Part shown: piece by piece, positions 8,527 to 16,826 of the stretch | Numbering within the stretch: position 1 is the first letter of the stretch | How the letters are laid out: every line of letters starts with the position of its first letter | From: Anaerolineae bacterium | GTDB taxonomy: Bacteria > Chloroflexota > Anaerolineae > Promineifilales > Promineifilaceae | Assembly: GCA_028277515.1 (NCBI GenBank) | Contig: JANQGC010000052.1 | Location: 1 to 64,000 of the forward strand | DNA length: 64,000 bases | Direction: 5' to 3' | Notes under the pieces: generated by a model | Database searches by the model: none | Seen by the model: the letters and a program-made list of their open reading frames with translations, nothing else | Told to the model about the DNA's origin: nothing | Position numbers and translations under genes: made by a program

Positions 8527-10965
8527 TTATTCTCTTTCCATTAACTTAGCCACAGTCACGCCGGCGCCACCTTCCCCATCTTTGCCCTCTTCCCAGGAAT
8601 TGACGAACTGGTTGCTACCTAAAGATTCCCTGACGGCCATCCTCAGTTTCCCTGTTCCCTTACCATGAATGATGCGCACCCAGGGCAGTCGGGCCAGGAA
8701 AGCTGAATCCAAATACTTTTCTAATTCATCAATGCCGTCTTCCACTCGCCGCCCGCGCAGATCCAATTCGATGCCTGGCGATGTGACCGGCTCACTAATC
8801 ATCTCACTTTCCGGATCGGGAACGGGGCGGCCTTTGAATTCCAGGTCGTCATAACCGGCGCGCATCTGCATGCGGCCGATCGCGATAACGGCCTCTTTTT
8901 GACCCACCTCGATCACCTCACCACGTGTGTTCAGCGATTTAACCTTCACCGTATCTCCCTTCTGAAGGACGCGGCGCGTTTCCTTGGCCTTCTTTTTAGC
9001 ACTGCTCTGGCCGGCTACCTTTTTATGAGGAACGACCGGCTGCACCTGTTCTTCTTCAATCCGTTCCACCTCTTTGCCAATCTTCTTGAGCATATTGAGG
9101 GACTCAGCATCGCGAATTTTTCGCCGCGCGCGGCGCAGTTCATCCCGAATCGCTTGCAATTCTTCCTCGGCCTCTACCCGCGTTTCTTCTAAAATTCGTT
9201 CGCGCTCTTTTTCCACTTCGTGCAGCCGTTTCTCCAGGCGGTCACGGTTGCCTTCCGCCTCCCGCAAAGCCAGCCGTGTACCGGCTTCCTCCGCCTCCAT
9301 TTTTTCCCGCAGCGAGTAAATGGAATCCAGCATATCTTCCGCTTCATGGCTGTCAGCGCCGACTAAACGCATGGCATCATCCAATATCGTCTCATCCAGA
9401 CCCAGGCGCCGGGCGATGGCAAAGGCGTTGGAACGGCCGGGAATGCCAATACTCATTTCGTAGGTAGGCGACAAAGTCTCAATATCAAAAAGTAGCGAAG
9501 CATTGACCGCACCCTCAGTCTGGCTGGCATAAATCTTTAATTCCGGGTAATGGGTCGCCACAAAGGTTGTTGCCCCCTTATCGCGCAAGAAGCTGACCGT
9601 CGCCTGCGCCAGGGCAGCCCCTTCGGTCGGGTCCGTACCCGAACCTAATTCATCTAACAACACCAGGGATCGATCATCCACCTGTTTCAGGATGCGCACG
9701 ATATTGGTCAAATGAGCCGAAAAAGTAGATAGGCTTTGTTCAATCGACTGTTCGTCGCCAATATCGGCAAAGACATTATCAAATACGGTTAACCTGGCTT
9801 CTACGGCCGGAACATGCAGCCCGGCCTGGGCCATCAATACGACTAAGCCCACCGTCTTTAAGCTCACCGTCTTCCCGCCGGTATTAGGACCGGTAATCAA
9901 GACCGTAAATATATCTTCATCCAACGTCAGGTTAGTCGGCACGACCTCATCGGGATTAATTAAAGGATGGCGTGCTCCTTTGACCCAAATGGTCGAGCCG
10001 GGATGCAAATTGGGCGGTGGGGGCGTCCACTTAACCCGTTCATTGGCATGCTTGGGTGGTTTCGGCGTCTCAAATGTGCGCCAGGACACAAACTCCGGCT
10101 CAATCGCCTCTGTTACGGCCGCATAGTTGGCGCGAGCGAAGATCAGATCCAGTTCAGCCATGCGCTCGACAACGCGTTTGATGGTATCCCCCTGCTCGGC
10201 AATTTTGGCTGACAACTCGCGCAATATGCGCGTGATTTCATCCTGCTCCTGAATATGCAGGCCACGATAATCGTTATTGAGTTCCACTGTATTCATCGGT
10301 TCAACCCATAACGTCGCCCCACTGCCACTGTGGTCGTGAACGATACCTTTCAGACGACCTTTGGCGTCGGCCCGCAACGGCACAACATATCGGCCGCCGC
10401 GCATGGTGATGATCGGCTCTTGCAAATATTGGTTCATACTGCTGTTCAACAGACGTTGCAGCTTCTCCTGGATACGGCTGTAAACAACCTGCTGTTCCTG
10501 GCGAATTTTGGCCAGCTTCGGACTGGCGCTGTCCAACACATTGCCCCGCTCGTCAATCGTCCGGTTCACGGCCGATACGATACCGGGGCACTCTTCAATC
10601 AAAACAGCAATATCGGCCAGGTTCGGGAATTCATCTTCCAGCTTCAACAATTGGCGGCTGAGATTGCGCGAGGCAGCAATGGTGGCCTGGATATACTGCA
10701 AATCCTCGGCTTGCAGCGTAAATCCACGCTGGGCATTATCCACAGCGCGCCTGACATCTCGCGCGCCACCAATGGTGATGCTTGAATGCTCTTCCAGCAA
10801 AACCAACGCCTCGCGCGTTTCGGCCTGCCGGCGCTGTGCTTCATCAAGATCGGCCGTTGGTTCCAGGGCCAGCGCCAAATCCGTCCCGGCGCTGAAACTG
10901 GTATACCCGGCCATGATCTGGCGAATTTTATTAAATTCAAGAATGTTTAACGTTTTTTTGTCCAT
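8527..10965 (-). CDS. mutS2: Endonuclease MutS2
   Basis: This is a MutS paralogue acting in suppression of recombination and/or rescue of collided ribosomes, depending on species. The order is complete: N-terminal core and lever helices, ATPase with Walker A ITGPNTGGKTVSLKT near residue 345 and Walker B LVLLDELGSGTDPTEGA, a long coiled coil (EKERERILEETRVEAEEEL), a KOW-like segment (GDTVKVKSLNTRGEVIEV), and a C-terminal Smr nuclease domain with LDLRGRRVEDG and HGKGTGKLR. No MutS1-type mismatch domain is present. I chose the ATG giving MDKKTLNILEF; an upstream GTG would add eight residues. There is no strong Shine-Dalgarno sequence. Confidence 0.93.
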   Translation of the reverse strand: MDKKTLNILEFNKIRQIMAGYTSFSAGTDLALALEPTADLDEAQRRQAETREALVLLEEHSSITIGGARDVRRAVDNAQRGFTLQAEDLQYIQATIAASRNLSRQLLKLEDEFPNLADIAVLIEECPGIVSAVNRTIDERGNVLDSASPKLAKIRQEQQVVYSRIQEKLQRLLNSSMNQYLQEPIITMRGGRYVVPLRADAKGRLKGIVHDHSGSGATLWVEPMNTVELNNDYRGLHIQEQDEITRILRELSAKIAEQGDTIKRVVERMAELDLIFARANYAAVTEAIEPEFVSWRTFETPKPPKHANERVKWTPPPPNLHPGSTIWVKGARHPLINPDEVVPTNLTLDEDIFTVLITGPNTGGKTVSLKTVGLVVLMAQAGLHVPAVEARLTVFDNVFADIGDEQSIEQSLSTFSAHLTNIVRILKQVDDRSLVLLDELGSGTDPTEGAALAQATVSFLRDKGATTFVATHYPELKIYASQTEGAVNASLLFDIETLSPTYEMSIGIPGRSNAFAIARRLGLDETILDDAMRLVGADSHEAEDMLDSIYSLREKMEAEEAGTRLALREAEGNRDRLEKRLHEVEKERERILEETRVEAEEELQAIRDELRRARRKIRDAESLNMLKKIGKEVERIEEEQVQPVVPHKKVAGQSSAKKKAKETRRVLQKGDTVKVKSLNTRGEVIEVGQKEAVIAIGRMQMRAGYDDLEFKGRPVPDPESEMISEPVTSPGIELDLRGRRVEDGIDELEKYLDSAFLARLPWVRIIHGKGTGKLRMAVRESLGSNQFVNSWEEGKDGEGGAGVTVAKLMERE

Positions 10966-11066
10966 TATTTCGCTCTGTACCCGCGCCACGAAGTAGAGAG
11001 CAGTCGCGCAGGGGTGACACCTAAGTATAGCGGAATTTGCACACCGTGGCAGACGCCGCTAAGGAT

Positions 11067-11095
11067 TTGAACACGATTTTTATTTAGGCTACAAT
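11067..11095 (+). promoter_or_regulatory. Sigma-70-like promoter for the Wzt-like ABC gene
   Basis: A -35 box TTGAAC and a -10 box TACAAT are separated by exactly 17 bases. The -10 box ends 32 bases before the ATG of the ABC gene. This is the cleanest vegetative-type promoter seen in the window, and it lies in the divergent gap with mutS2. Confidence 0.65.
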
Positions 11096-11127
11096 GCCGC
11101 CAACATGAGATATAAGGCAATGAATAT

Positions 11128-12369
11128 ATGAGCCACGAAGCTCAACCTGTTTTGACGTTTAGCCATGTCAACAAGCGTTTCACATATTCGCGAGAGAGAC
11201 CGCAATCGATCCTGGAAACCTTGATTTCCATATTCAGCCGCCGCTCCCGACGGCCGAAACAAGATCTTTGGGCTGTAAAAGATTTAACTTTCGCGGTCAA
11301 TCCAGGCCAGGCTCTGGGTATTATCGGCCGCAACGGCAGCGGCAAGAGCACCGTGCTCAAACTCATGGCCCGCATTCTGCGCCCCACCAGCGGCCGGATC
11401 ATGGTTAAGGGCCGGGTGAGCGCCCTGCTGGAATTGGGGGCGGGCTTTCATCTCGATTTAACCGGCCGCGAAAATATCGCCCTGAATGCTTCGGTCATGG
11501 GACTTTCCGAAGAAGAGGTTGAAAAAAACTTTGACTCGATCGTTGCCTTCTCCGAACTCGGTGAGTATATCGATATGCCGGTCAAGCATTACTCTTCCGG
11601 CATGTATATGCGCCTCGGTTTCAGCGTAGCTATTCATGTCGATCCCAACATTTTGATCATCGACGAGATCCTGGCTGTGGGCGATCAAACTTTTCAAATG
11701 AAATGTATCGATCGTATCCATGAGATGCACCGCCAGGGAGTCACAATCATATTGATCAGCCACAACCTGGAAATCATCCGCCGCTTATGTTCCCATCTGA
11801 TCTGGTTGGAACATGGGGAAATGCGCGCCAGCGGCCCCACGGAAGTGGTTGCTAATGAATATAAAGAGTTTTCTAACCTGGCGGCCGGTAAGCAGCTCGT
11901 CGTCCATCGCCAGGATGGCGCTTTTCGGCGCTGGGGCAGCAGAGAAATAGAAATCACCGGCGTACGCTTTTTAGACAGCGCCGGAGAGCCACAATCGATC
12001 TTCAAAACAGGCGATGATCTGGTCATTGAAATCGCTTACAATGCTCACCAACCGATCCCCAATCCCGAATTTGGCCTGGCTATTTTCCGCCAGGACGGCA
12101 TCCACATCAACGGTCCTAACAGCCAAATGGCCGGGATGGAAACCGGGATCATTGAGGGGCCTGGCTATGTTTATTATCACATTAAAGAACTCCCCCTCCT
12201 GCCGGCACGCTACCAGGTGACGGTCGCTATACATGACGGCCGGCTGATGAACGCTTATGATTATCATGAACAAGCCTATCCTTTTCGCGTGGTTACCGGC
12301 GGCACAAAAGAGAGTGATGGATTAATAGAATTTCAGGCCACCTGGGATTGGCAGCCAACTTCCAGCTAA
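11128..12369 (+). CDS. Wzt/TagH-like polysaccharide export ABC ATPase
   Basis: This is the ATP-hydrolysing subunit of an ABC exporter for O-antigen, teichoic acid or another undecaprenyl-linked glycan. Residues ~1-250 are the ATPase: Walker A GIIGRNGSGKST, the family signature YSSGMYMRLGF, and Walker B ILIIDEILAVGD. Residues ~270-410 form the Wzt-type C-terminal carbohydrate-binding beta-sandwich (DDLVIEIAYNAHQPIPNPEFGLAIFRQDG), which in Wzt proteins reads the terminal modification of the glycan. The partner permease (Wzm/TagG type) is not next to it. The gene ends two bases before a membrane protein that may act in the same glycan pathway. Confidence 0.9.
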   Translation: MSHEAQPVLTFSHVNKRFTYSRERPQSILETLISIFSRRSRRPKQDLWAVKDLTFAVNPGQALGIIGRNGSGKSTVLKLMARILRPTSGRIMVKGRVSALLELGAGFHLDLTGRENIALNASVMGLSEEEVEKNFDSIVAFSELGEYIDMPVKHYSSGMYMRLGFSVAIHVDPNILIIDEILAVGDQTFQMKCIDRIHEMHRQGVTIILISHNLEIIRRLCSHLIWLEHGEMRASGPTEVVANEYKEFSNLAAGKQLVVHRQDGAFRRWGSREIEITGVRFLDSAGEPQSIFKTGDDLVIEIAYNAHQPIPNPEFGLAIFRQDGIHINGPNSQMAGMETGIIEGPGYVYYHIKELPLLPARYQVTVAIHDGRLMNAYDYHEQAYPFRVVTGGTKESDGLIEFQATWDWQPTSS

Positions 12370-12371
12370 CG

Positions 12372-13643
12372 ATGTGGCCTGACTTGATCAATGCCTTAAA
12401 TCTGGCCCTTCTTTGGCTGTTGGTTCTGACGGCAACCTTTCTGCTGCTTGCCCAAACGCGCACAACCGCCTTTTTAGATAAAATCAAGTGCCCTCTCTTT
12501 TTCTTGATCTTCGTTGCCCTCATCGCTCGCCTGGTGCCTATGCTCTTGCTGCCGGTTGGTGCGGGTTACGACATTGAGTCCTTTCAGTTAGTCGGTGAAG
12601 CCTTTTTAAATGGGGAAGAAGTCTATACCTCCGCCGCGCGGGGACGCCATCCTTATTTACCTTTGCAAATGTACCTCATTGGCCTGACGACCTATTTGGC
12701 CCGTATCACACCCCTGCCCTTCATCATTTGGCTCAAACTGCCCTCTATCCTGGCCGATGTCGCCATCACCGGCATCCTATTCCAGGTGTTTCGTCGCTGG
12801 GGGTCAGCTCAGGGAGCGGCCGTCTCCTGGGCGCTGCTCTATGCCGTTAACCCGATTAGCGTCCTCGTCTCGGCCTATCACGGCCAGTTCGACTCTATGC
12901 CAACTCTCCTGCTTCTATTGGCCTGGTTCACCTGGCATTTTGGACAACATGTGAAACGCTCGGCCGTTTTCCTGGGTTTCGCGATATTGAACAAAACATG
13001 GCCTTTTATCTTTTTCCCGGTCTTATTCATTCGCCTGCCCAATAATCGCCGCCGCCTGATCTATACCCTCATTTCCCTGGGCATCCCGATCATCTTCACC
13101 CTCGGATACGTTATATTTTACGCCTCGGACCCGCTACCTATGCTGCGCCGGGCGCTAACCCACGCCGGTGTACCTGGATTTTGGGGTTTTTCAGCCTTGT
13201 TATATATCCCCGTAAGTTTATGGTTCGATCCCCAGCCGGCTATCCAGGTCCTCTTACCCGTTCAAAGAATTGTCCTGGTGCTGGTAGGACTTTTCGCGTT
13301 ATGGTGGACCCGCCGCCAGAGAGCGCTGGATGCATTGTTAACCATTATACTGGCTATTTTCACGGTCACCCTGGGGATGGGCATCCAATGGCTGCTCTGG
13401 CCTTTGGCCTTCGCCATTGCGGCCAAAGAGAATAAGTGGCTCAAGTGGTATACAATGGCCGGAACCTTGATGATGGTTGTTCATCTCTATGGACTGCATC
13501 TTTATCCTTGGGCATATACCATTTTCGATCCGCAAACGGCCGAGACAATTATCCGTGCTTCATCTATTCCCGTCTGGATTATCGTGCTGTTATGGACAAT
13601 CAGGCGTTTAAAGAAAGCTCAATCGCCAATCCAGCAAATTTAG
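12372..13643 (+). CDS. Polytopic membrane protein, GT87/GT39-like glycosyltransferase
   Basis: This integral membrane protein of about 424 residues has roughly 10-11 hydrophobic segments. After the first two segments comes an extracytoplasmic loop with GYDIESFQLVGEAFLNGE and GRHPYLPLQMY. This acidic early loop recalls polyprenyl-phosphate-dependent C-type glycosyltransferases (GT39/GT87, PIG-M), which add mannose or arabinose outside the membrane. The later FDSMPTLLLLLAW and NKTWPFIFFPVLF segments fit that group. ATG at 12372 begins two bases after the ABC gene, implying coupling; a TTG eight codons earlier would overlap it. The 3' end overlaps the convergent oxidoreductase gene by four bases (TTAG). 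The sugar is unknown. Confidence 0.7.
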   Translation: MWPDLINALNLALLWLLVLTATFLLLAQTRTTAFLDKIKCPLFFLIFVALIARLVPMLLLPVGAGYDIESFQLVGEAFLNGEEVYTSAARGRHPYLPLQMYLIGLTTYLARITPLPFIIWLKLPSILADVAITGILFQVFRRWGSAQGAAVSWALLYAVNPISVLVSAYHGQFDSMPTLLLLLAWFTWHFGQHVKRSAVFLGFAILNKTWPFIFFPVLFIRLPNNRRRLIYTLISLGIPIIFTLGYVIFYASDPLPMLRRALTHAGVPGFWGFSALLYIPVSLWFDPQPAIQVLLPVQRIVLVLVGLFALWWTRRQRALDALLTIILAIFTVTLGMGIQWLLWPLAFAIAAKENKWLKWYTMAGTLMMVVHLYGLHLYPWAYTIFDPQTAETIIRASSIPVWIIVLLWTIRRLKKAQSPIQQI

Positions 13644-15052
13644 TTGGCCAAACGCTTCAATACAGACTGAGCAGCGAAGTAGCCGCACATACCATGCACC
13701 CCGCCTCCCGGAGGTGTAGAAGATGAGCAAAGGAAGAGATTAGGCAGGGGTGTTGCATAGGGATCGATCCTGGGGACAGGTCGGGTGAATAGCTGCCGCC
13801 AATTTTGCACACCGCCATTGATATCCCCACCGATGTAATTGGGATTATAGCGCTGCATGTCGGTCGTGTTCATCCTATACCTTTCCAGGATGCAGTCCCG
13901 GAACCCAGGGGCAAAACGTTCGACCTGGTTCTCAATAATCTCAGTCATATCCCTGGTCGAACCATGCGGAACATGGCAATAAGCCCAGCCGGTATGTCGT
14001 CCGATAGGGGCCCTGCTGGAATCGAATAGACTTTGCTGCGTTAATAATACATAGGGGCGATAGCTGTATTGACCCTGCCAGATGATCCGTTCGCTTGCGC
14101 TGATCTCAGCAAGGGATGGGCCGATATGGACTGTCCCTGCCCGCCGGCACTCATCGGCGACCCAGGGTATAGGTTCAGACAAAGCCCAATCAATCTTGAA
14201 CACCCCTGGTCCATAGCGGTAATTTTCCATCTGGTGGCGGTATTTGGCCGGGAGTGCCTTGCCGGCAATTTGCAACACCTGGCGCGGTGTCACATCTAAG
14301 AGAATCGCTTTGGTGGGGGGTAGTTCTTTTAAAGATGTCACCTTCTGCCCCGTTACAATTTCTCCACCCAGCTCTTGTAAAAAGATGGCCAGCGCATCGG
14401 CAATGGCCTGTGATCCGCCGCGTGGCAGAGGCCAGCCGACTTTATGGCCTAAAATAGCCAGCATCAGGCCAAAAGCGCTGGTTGCCGGCCACTCCAGGGG
14501 CATAATAGAATGGGCTGCCAATCCGGCGAAAAAGGCGCGAGTTTTTTCTTCTTGGAACCATAAGTTTGCCAACGTTTTCGCCGGCCATAAGGCCCGCAAA
14601 CCAAACTGGGCCATGACCAATGGGTGGCGAGGAAAGCGCAAGGGACCCAAAAATTCATGGGCCAGGGCATCCCAGTTGCGTACCAGCGGTTTCATTAATC
14701 GGCCGTATCGCTCCCCATCCCGGCCCAAACCTTTTATCGTACAATCCAGGGATTGGTGCATGGTGGCGGCCGTTCCATCCTCAAACGGATGCGCCAGCGG
14801 AAGGTCCGGCTGAATCCACTCCAATCCATAATCCTCCAAAGGCAGGCTCCGAAAAAACGGAGAACCCATACCCAAAGGGTGGATCGCCGAGCAGACATCA
14901 TGGCGGAAGCCAGGCAAGGTTAATTCGGCCGTGCGCATACCGCCGCCAACCGTCTCCTTTGCTTCAACAACCTGAACCTGCCATCCTTGCCGGGCTAATG
15001 TTATCGCAGCCGCCAGGCCATTGGGTCCGGACCCGACAATAATTGCATCCAT
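13640..15052 (-). CDS. CrtI/PYROXD2-like FAD-dependent oxidoreductase
   Basis: This flavoprotein belongs to the phytoene desaturase-like amine-oxidase superfamily. The N-terminus has the dinucleotide-binding motif IIVGSGPNGLAAAITLA, then VEAKETVGGGMRT, and the C-terminus has the flavin-contact segment LFLCSSSTPPGGGVHGMCGY. Length (470 aa) matches bacterial PYROXD2-like proteins rather than true carotenoid desaturases, which are usually about 490-510 aa. No carotenoid genes are nearby, so a carotenoid role is not supported. It is followed directly by a strong palindromic repeat that separates it from the next minus-strand gene. Confidence 0.85.
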   Translation of the reverse strand: MDAIIVGSGPNGLAAAITLARQGWQVQVVEAKETVGGGMRTAELTLPGFRHDVCSAIHPLGMGSPFFRSLPLEDYGLEWIQPDLPLAHPFEDGTAATMHQSLDCTIKGLGRDGERYGRLMKPLVRNWDALAHEFLGPLRFPRHPLVMAQFGLRALWPAKTLANLWFQEEKTRAFFAGLAAHSIMPLEWPATSAFGLMLAILGHKVGWPLPRGGSQAIADALAIFLQELGGEIVTGQKVTSLKELPPTKAILLDVTPRQVLQIAGKALPAKYRHQMENYRYGPGVFKIDWALSEPIPWVADECRRAGTVHIGPSLAEISASERIIWQGQYSYRPYVLLTQQSLFDSSRAPIGRHTGWAYCHVPHGSTRDMTEIIENQVERFAPGFRDCILERYRMNTTDMQRYNPNYIGGDINGGVQNWRQLFTRPVPRIDPYATPLPNLFLCSSSTPPGGGVHGMCGYFAAQSVLKRLAN

Positions 15053-15064
15053 ATATCTCCAGAT

Positions 15065-15097
15065 AAGTGACAGTCACCTTGGAGGTGACTGTCACTT
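15065..15097. repeat. Perfect 15-bp inverted repeat (GTGACAGTCAC family)
   Basis: Arms AAGTGACAGTCACCT and AGGTGACTGTCACTT surround TGG. Each arm contains the odd-centred palindrome GTGAC-A-GTCAC. The right arm ends on the first base of the stop codon of the neighbouring minus-strand gene. A close relative lies at 21084-21116 and a degenerate one at 37240-37270. Confidence 0.75.
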
Positions 15098-15837
15098 TAT
15101 CCTCTCCTAAACAGTCGTTTTGTCAAATGGACCGGCATATAAACGGCCGTACGAATCGCAGCATTGTGCCAGATATTGCCCGCTTCAGACCACTGCACTT
15201 TTTTATCGACACAGACCGAAGTTAAAGTCGGCTCCTGATTTTTGGAACTAAAATGAGCGGCCAGGTTGCGTAAGGTATCAAACCAGAACTTATTTTCCGC
15301 TTTGTGGCCAAAGCCCAGCCGGAAGCTCATCTCATAAATAGGATCGCTGCCGCGAATGAGCGCCTGGTTCTGAATGACCGTCACGCCCTGATCGTCAAAC
15401 GCGCTGAAAGTGATCATTCCAGCAAACATGTGTCCTTGTGGCGTCATAAAGGAAAAGGATTCATCGTCAGCATAAATGACCCGCACGCCGGTGGATAGGC
15501 GCATACCTCCGGGAGCAGAAAGATTGAGCACAGCCACTTCACCAGGTTTGACCCCTTGAAGTGGGCCATAGAAATTGTTGCCTGTTGGCCAAAAATCGGG
15601 AAAGTGCTCTTTCCATTCTTTAATGACCTCCTGCGGGCTGACGTCGACATCTTCCAGGTGGATTTGGTAAGTTTTTTGCCATAACTGACCAAACCCTTGC
15701 AGCGGACTCATCGGCCGGCGGCCTTTGACATTCAAGTTGATGGCCTGGTTGGGCACATCATGCACTTCCATAGTGTCAACCGGTTTGGCCCAATTGGCTT
15801 CATCTTGTGTCTTTTTAGGCTGATTTAATTCACTCAT
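15097..15837 (-). CDS. Conserved hypothetical protein, possibly SRPBCC/DUF1990-like
   Basis: I do not recognise this protein with certainty. It has about 246 residues and no signal peptide or membrane segment. The first 60 residues are polar (MSELNQPKKTQDEANWAK); a globular part follows with WPTGNNFYGPLQGVKPGEVAVL, GVRVIYADDESFSFMTPQGHMFAGMITF and MSFRLGFGHKAENKFWF. The beta-rich pattern followed by a C-terminal helix (FWFDTLRNLAAHF) is compatible with a START/SRPBCC-type lipid- or ligand-binding fold, but this is a guess. GGAGG five bases before the ATG fixes the start. It may be co-transcribed with the downstream oxidoreductase, although a palindrome separates them. Confidence 0.7.
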   Translation of the reverse strand: MSELNQPKKTQDEANWAKPVDTMEVHDVPNQAINLNVKGRRPMSPLQGFGQLWQKTYQIHLEDVDVSPQEVIKEWKEHFPDFWPTGNNFYGPLQGVKPGEVAVLNLSAPGGMRLSTGVRVIYADDESFSFMTPQGHMFAGMITFSAFDDQGVTVIQNQALIRGSDPIYEMSFRLGFGHKAENKFWFDTLRNLAAHFSSKNQEPTLTSVCVDKKVQWSEAGNIWHNAAIRTAVYMPVHLTKRLFRRG

Positions 15838-15940
15838 GTTATCCTCCAAATTTGCTTATATTCGCGGACCAGAATCCGCGCGGAACCAAAGCGATGAGAA
15901 ATCGCGGATATGCAGAACTTTTATGCAATTAACAATGAAT

Positions 15941-16082
15941 CGGAATCTAGCTACCCGACAGTATAGAAATAGGACGCGGACAAGAGCAGATTACGCAGAT
16001 AATAATGAATTCAGCGTCATCAGCGTGAATCAGCGTCCAATTAATCTTATCTCTGTAAATGTGTCGGGTTACTGGAATCGGA
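15941..16082. repeat. MITE-like element with imperfect terminal inverted repeats
   Basis: The left end, around ATCTAGCTACCCGACA, and the right end, TGTCGGGTTACTGGAAT, form an imperfect ~20-bp inverted repeat about 100 bases apart. Inside is a second imperfect palindrome running from GGACGCGGA to TCAGCGTCC, with internal repeats of CAGCGT and ACGCAGAT. No coding sequence is present. The right end abuts the stop codon of the STAS gene. A separate small hairpin CGCGGA/TCCGCG lies in the same gap at 15863-15880. Non-autonomous mobile origin is inferred from structure only. Confidence 0.5.
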
Positions 16083-16083
16083 A

Positions 16084-16443
16084 TCAGGCAGGGGTGGCTA
16101 CGGCCGATACCGCCGCATTTTCATCATGGTAAACAGAAATCGCTTCATTAAGCCGGGTCAATTCAAAGATCTGCTGATAATGATCGCTCAACCCAAAGGC
16201 AAGAAGCCGCTGCTTCTGACGCTGCACGCGAATGAGCAGCGTCACCAGGAGACCAATTCCGGAACTGTTCATATATTCTAATTCGCTGAAATTGAGAATT
16301 AGCACCTGCGTTCGGCCGTTGCTCGCCTCGTTATAAGCGGCCATCAAGATTTCTTCGCTATAACCGTTCAACTCGCCTGAAATGTCAATCACGGCTACCT
16401 GGTCGTCAGCCTTGCGTACCTGCGTTTGTAAATTTCCTGCCAT
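16084..16443 (-). CDS. STAS-domain anti-sigma factor antagonist
   Basis: This is a single STAS domain (119 aa) of the SpoIIAA/RsbV type. In partner switching, the unphosphorylated form binds an anti-sigma kinase and frees its target. Conserved parts are VAVIDISGELNGYSEEILMAAYNEA, the phosphorylation loop LEYMNSSGIGLLVTL with two candidate serines, and LLAFGLSDHYQQIFELTRL. The C-terminus has a short Ala/Val tail. It is a paralogue of the next gene upstream (both share GLSDHY and the TRL segment). It lies 44 bases after it, in one apparent operon with the GAF-PP2C-HATPase protein. Confidence 0.9.
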   Translation of the reverse strand: MAGNLQTQVRKADDQVAVIDISGELNGYSEEILMAAYNEASNGRTQVLILNFSELEYMNSSGIGLLVTLLIRVQRQKQRLLAFGLSDHYQQIFELTRLNEAISVYHDENAAVSAVATPA

Positions 16444-16487
16444 GTTTGCTCTCCTAAAAACTGGTTAAGTAAATATCCGATGCAAAA

Positions 16488-16811
16488 CTACTTAATCTCG
16501 ATAAAATCAGACAAGCGGGTGATGGTAAAAATCTCCCGGTAATGGTCGCTCAAACCAACGGCCGATAACGGAATATGAGCGGCACGAGCCTTGGCCAGCA
16601 GCCCAACCACCAGTGCTATGCCTGTGCTGTTGATATAATCTACCTGGCTGAAATCCAATTCAATATGTTTCGGGGAACCACCCTCAGCCTTCCGGTATGC
16701 CTCGTTCATCGCCGCATCGGCCAGTCCATTTATCTCACCGATAAAGATCAGGGTGGCTTTATTTTCCTCTTCCAAGACTTCAGCCTCAAAGGGCATCACC
16801 TGTGTTTTCAT
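16488..16811 (-). CDS. STAS-domain anti-sigma factor antagonist (second copy)
   Basis: This is a second single-domain STAS protein (about 107 aa). The phosphoacceptor loop is VDYINSTGIALVVGLL, where the predicted target Ser precedes Thr. GLSDHYREIFTITRLSDFIEIK aligns with the neighbour's C-terminal half, showing a paralogous pair. The ATG at 16811 has AGGA at good spacing; a GTG one codon earlier would be too close to it. It lies 15 bases downstream of the phosphatase/kinase gene, so the three genes form a compact partner-switching unit. Whether the two STAS proteins read different signals is unknown. Confidence 0.9.
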   Translation of the reverse strand: MKTQVMPFEAEVLEEENKATLIFIGEINGLADAAMNEAYRKAEGGSPKHIELDFSQVDYINSTGIALVVGLLAKARAAHIPLSAVGLSDHYREIFTITRLSDFIEIK

Positions 16812-16826
16812 CACATTTCCTCTCTT

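Noticed and set aside
13640..15052. Phytoene desaturase (carotenoid) assignment
   Set aside because: Length and C-terminal pattern fit PYROXD2-like proteins better, and no carotenoid genes are nearby.
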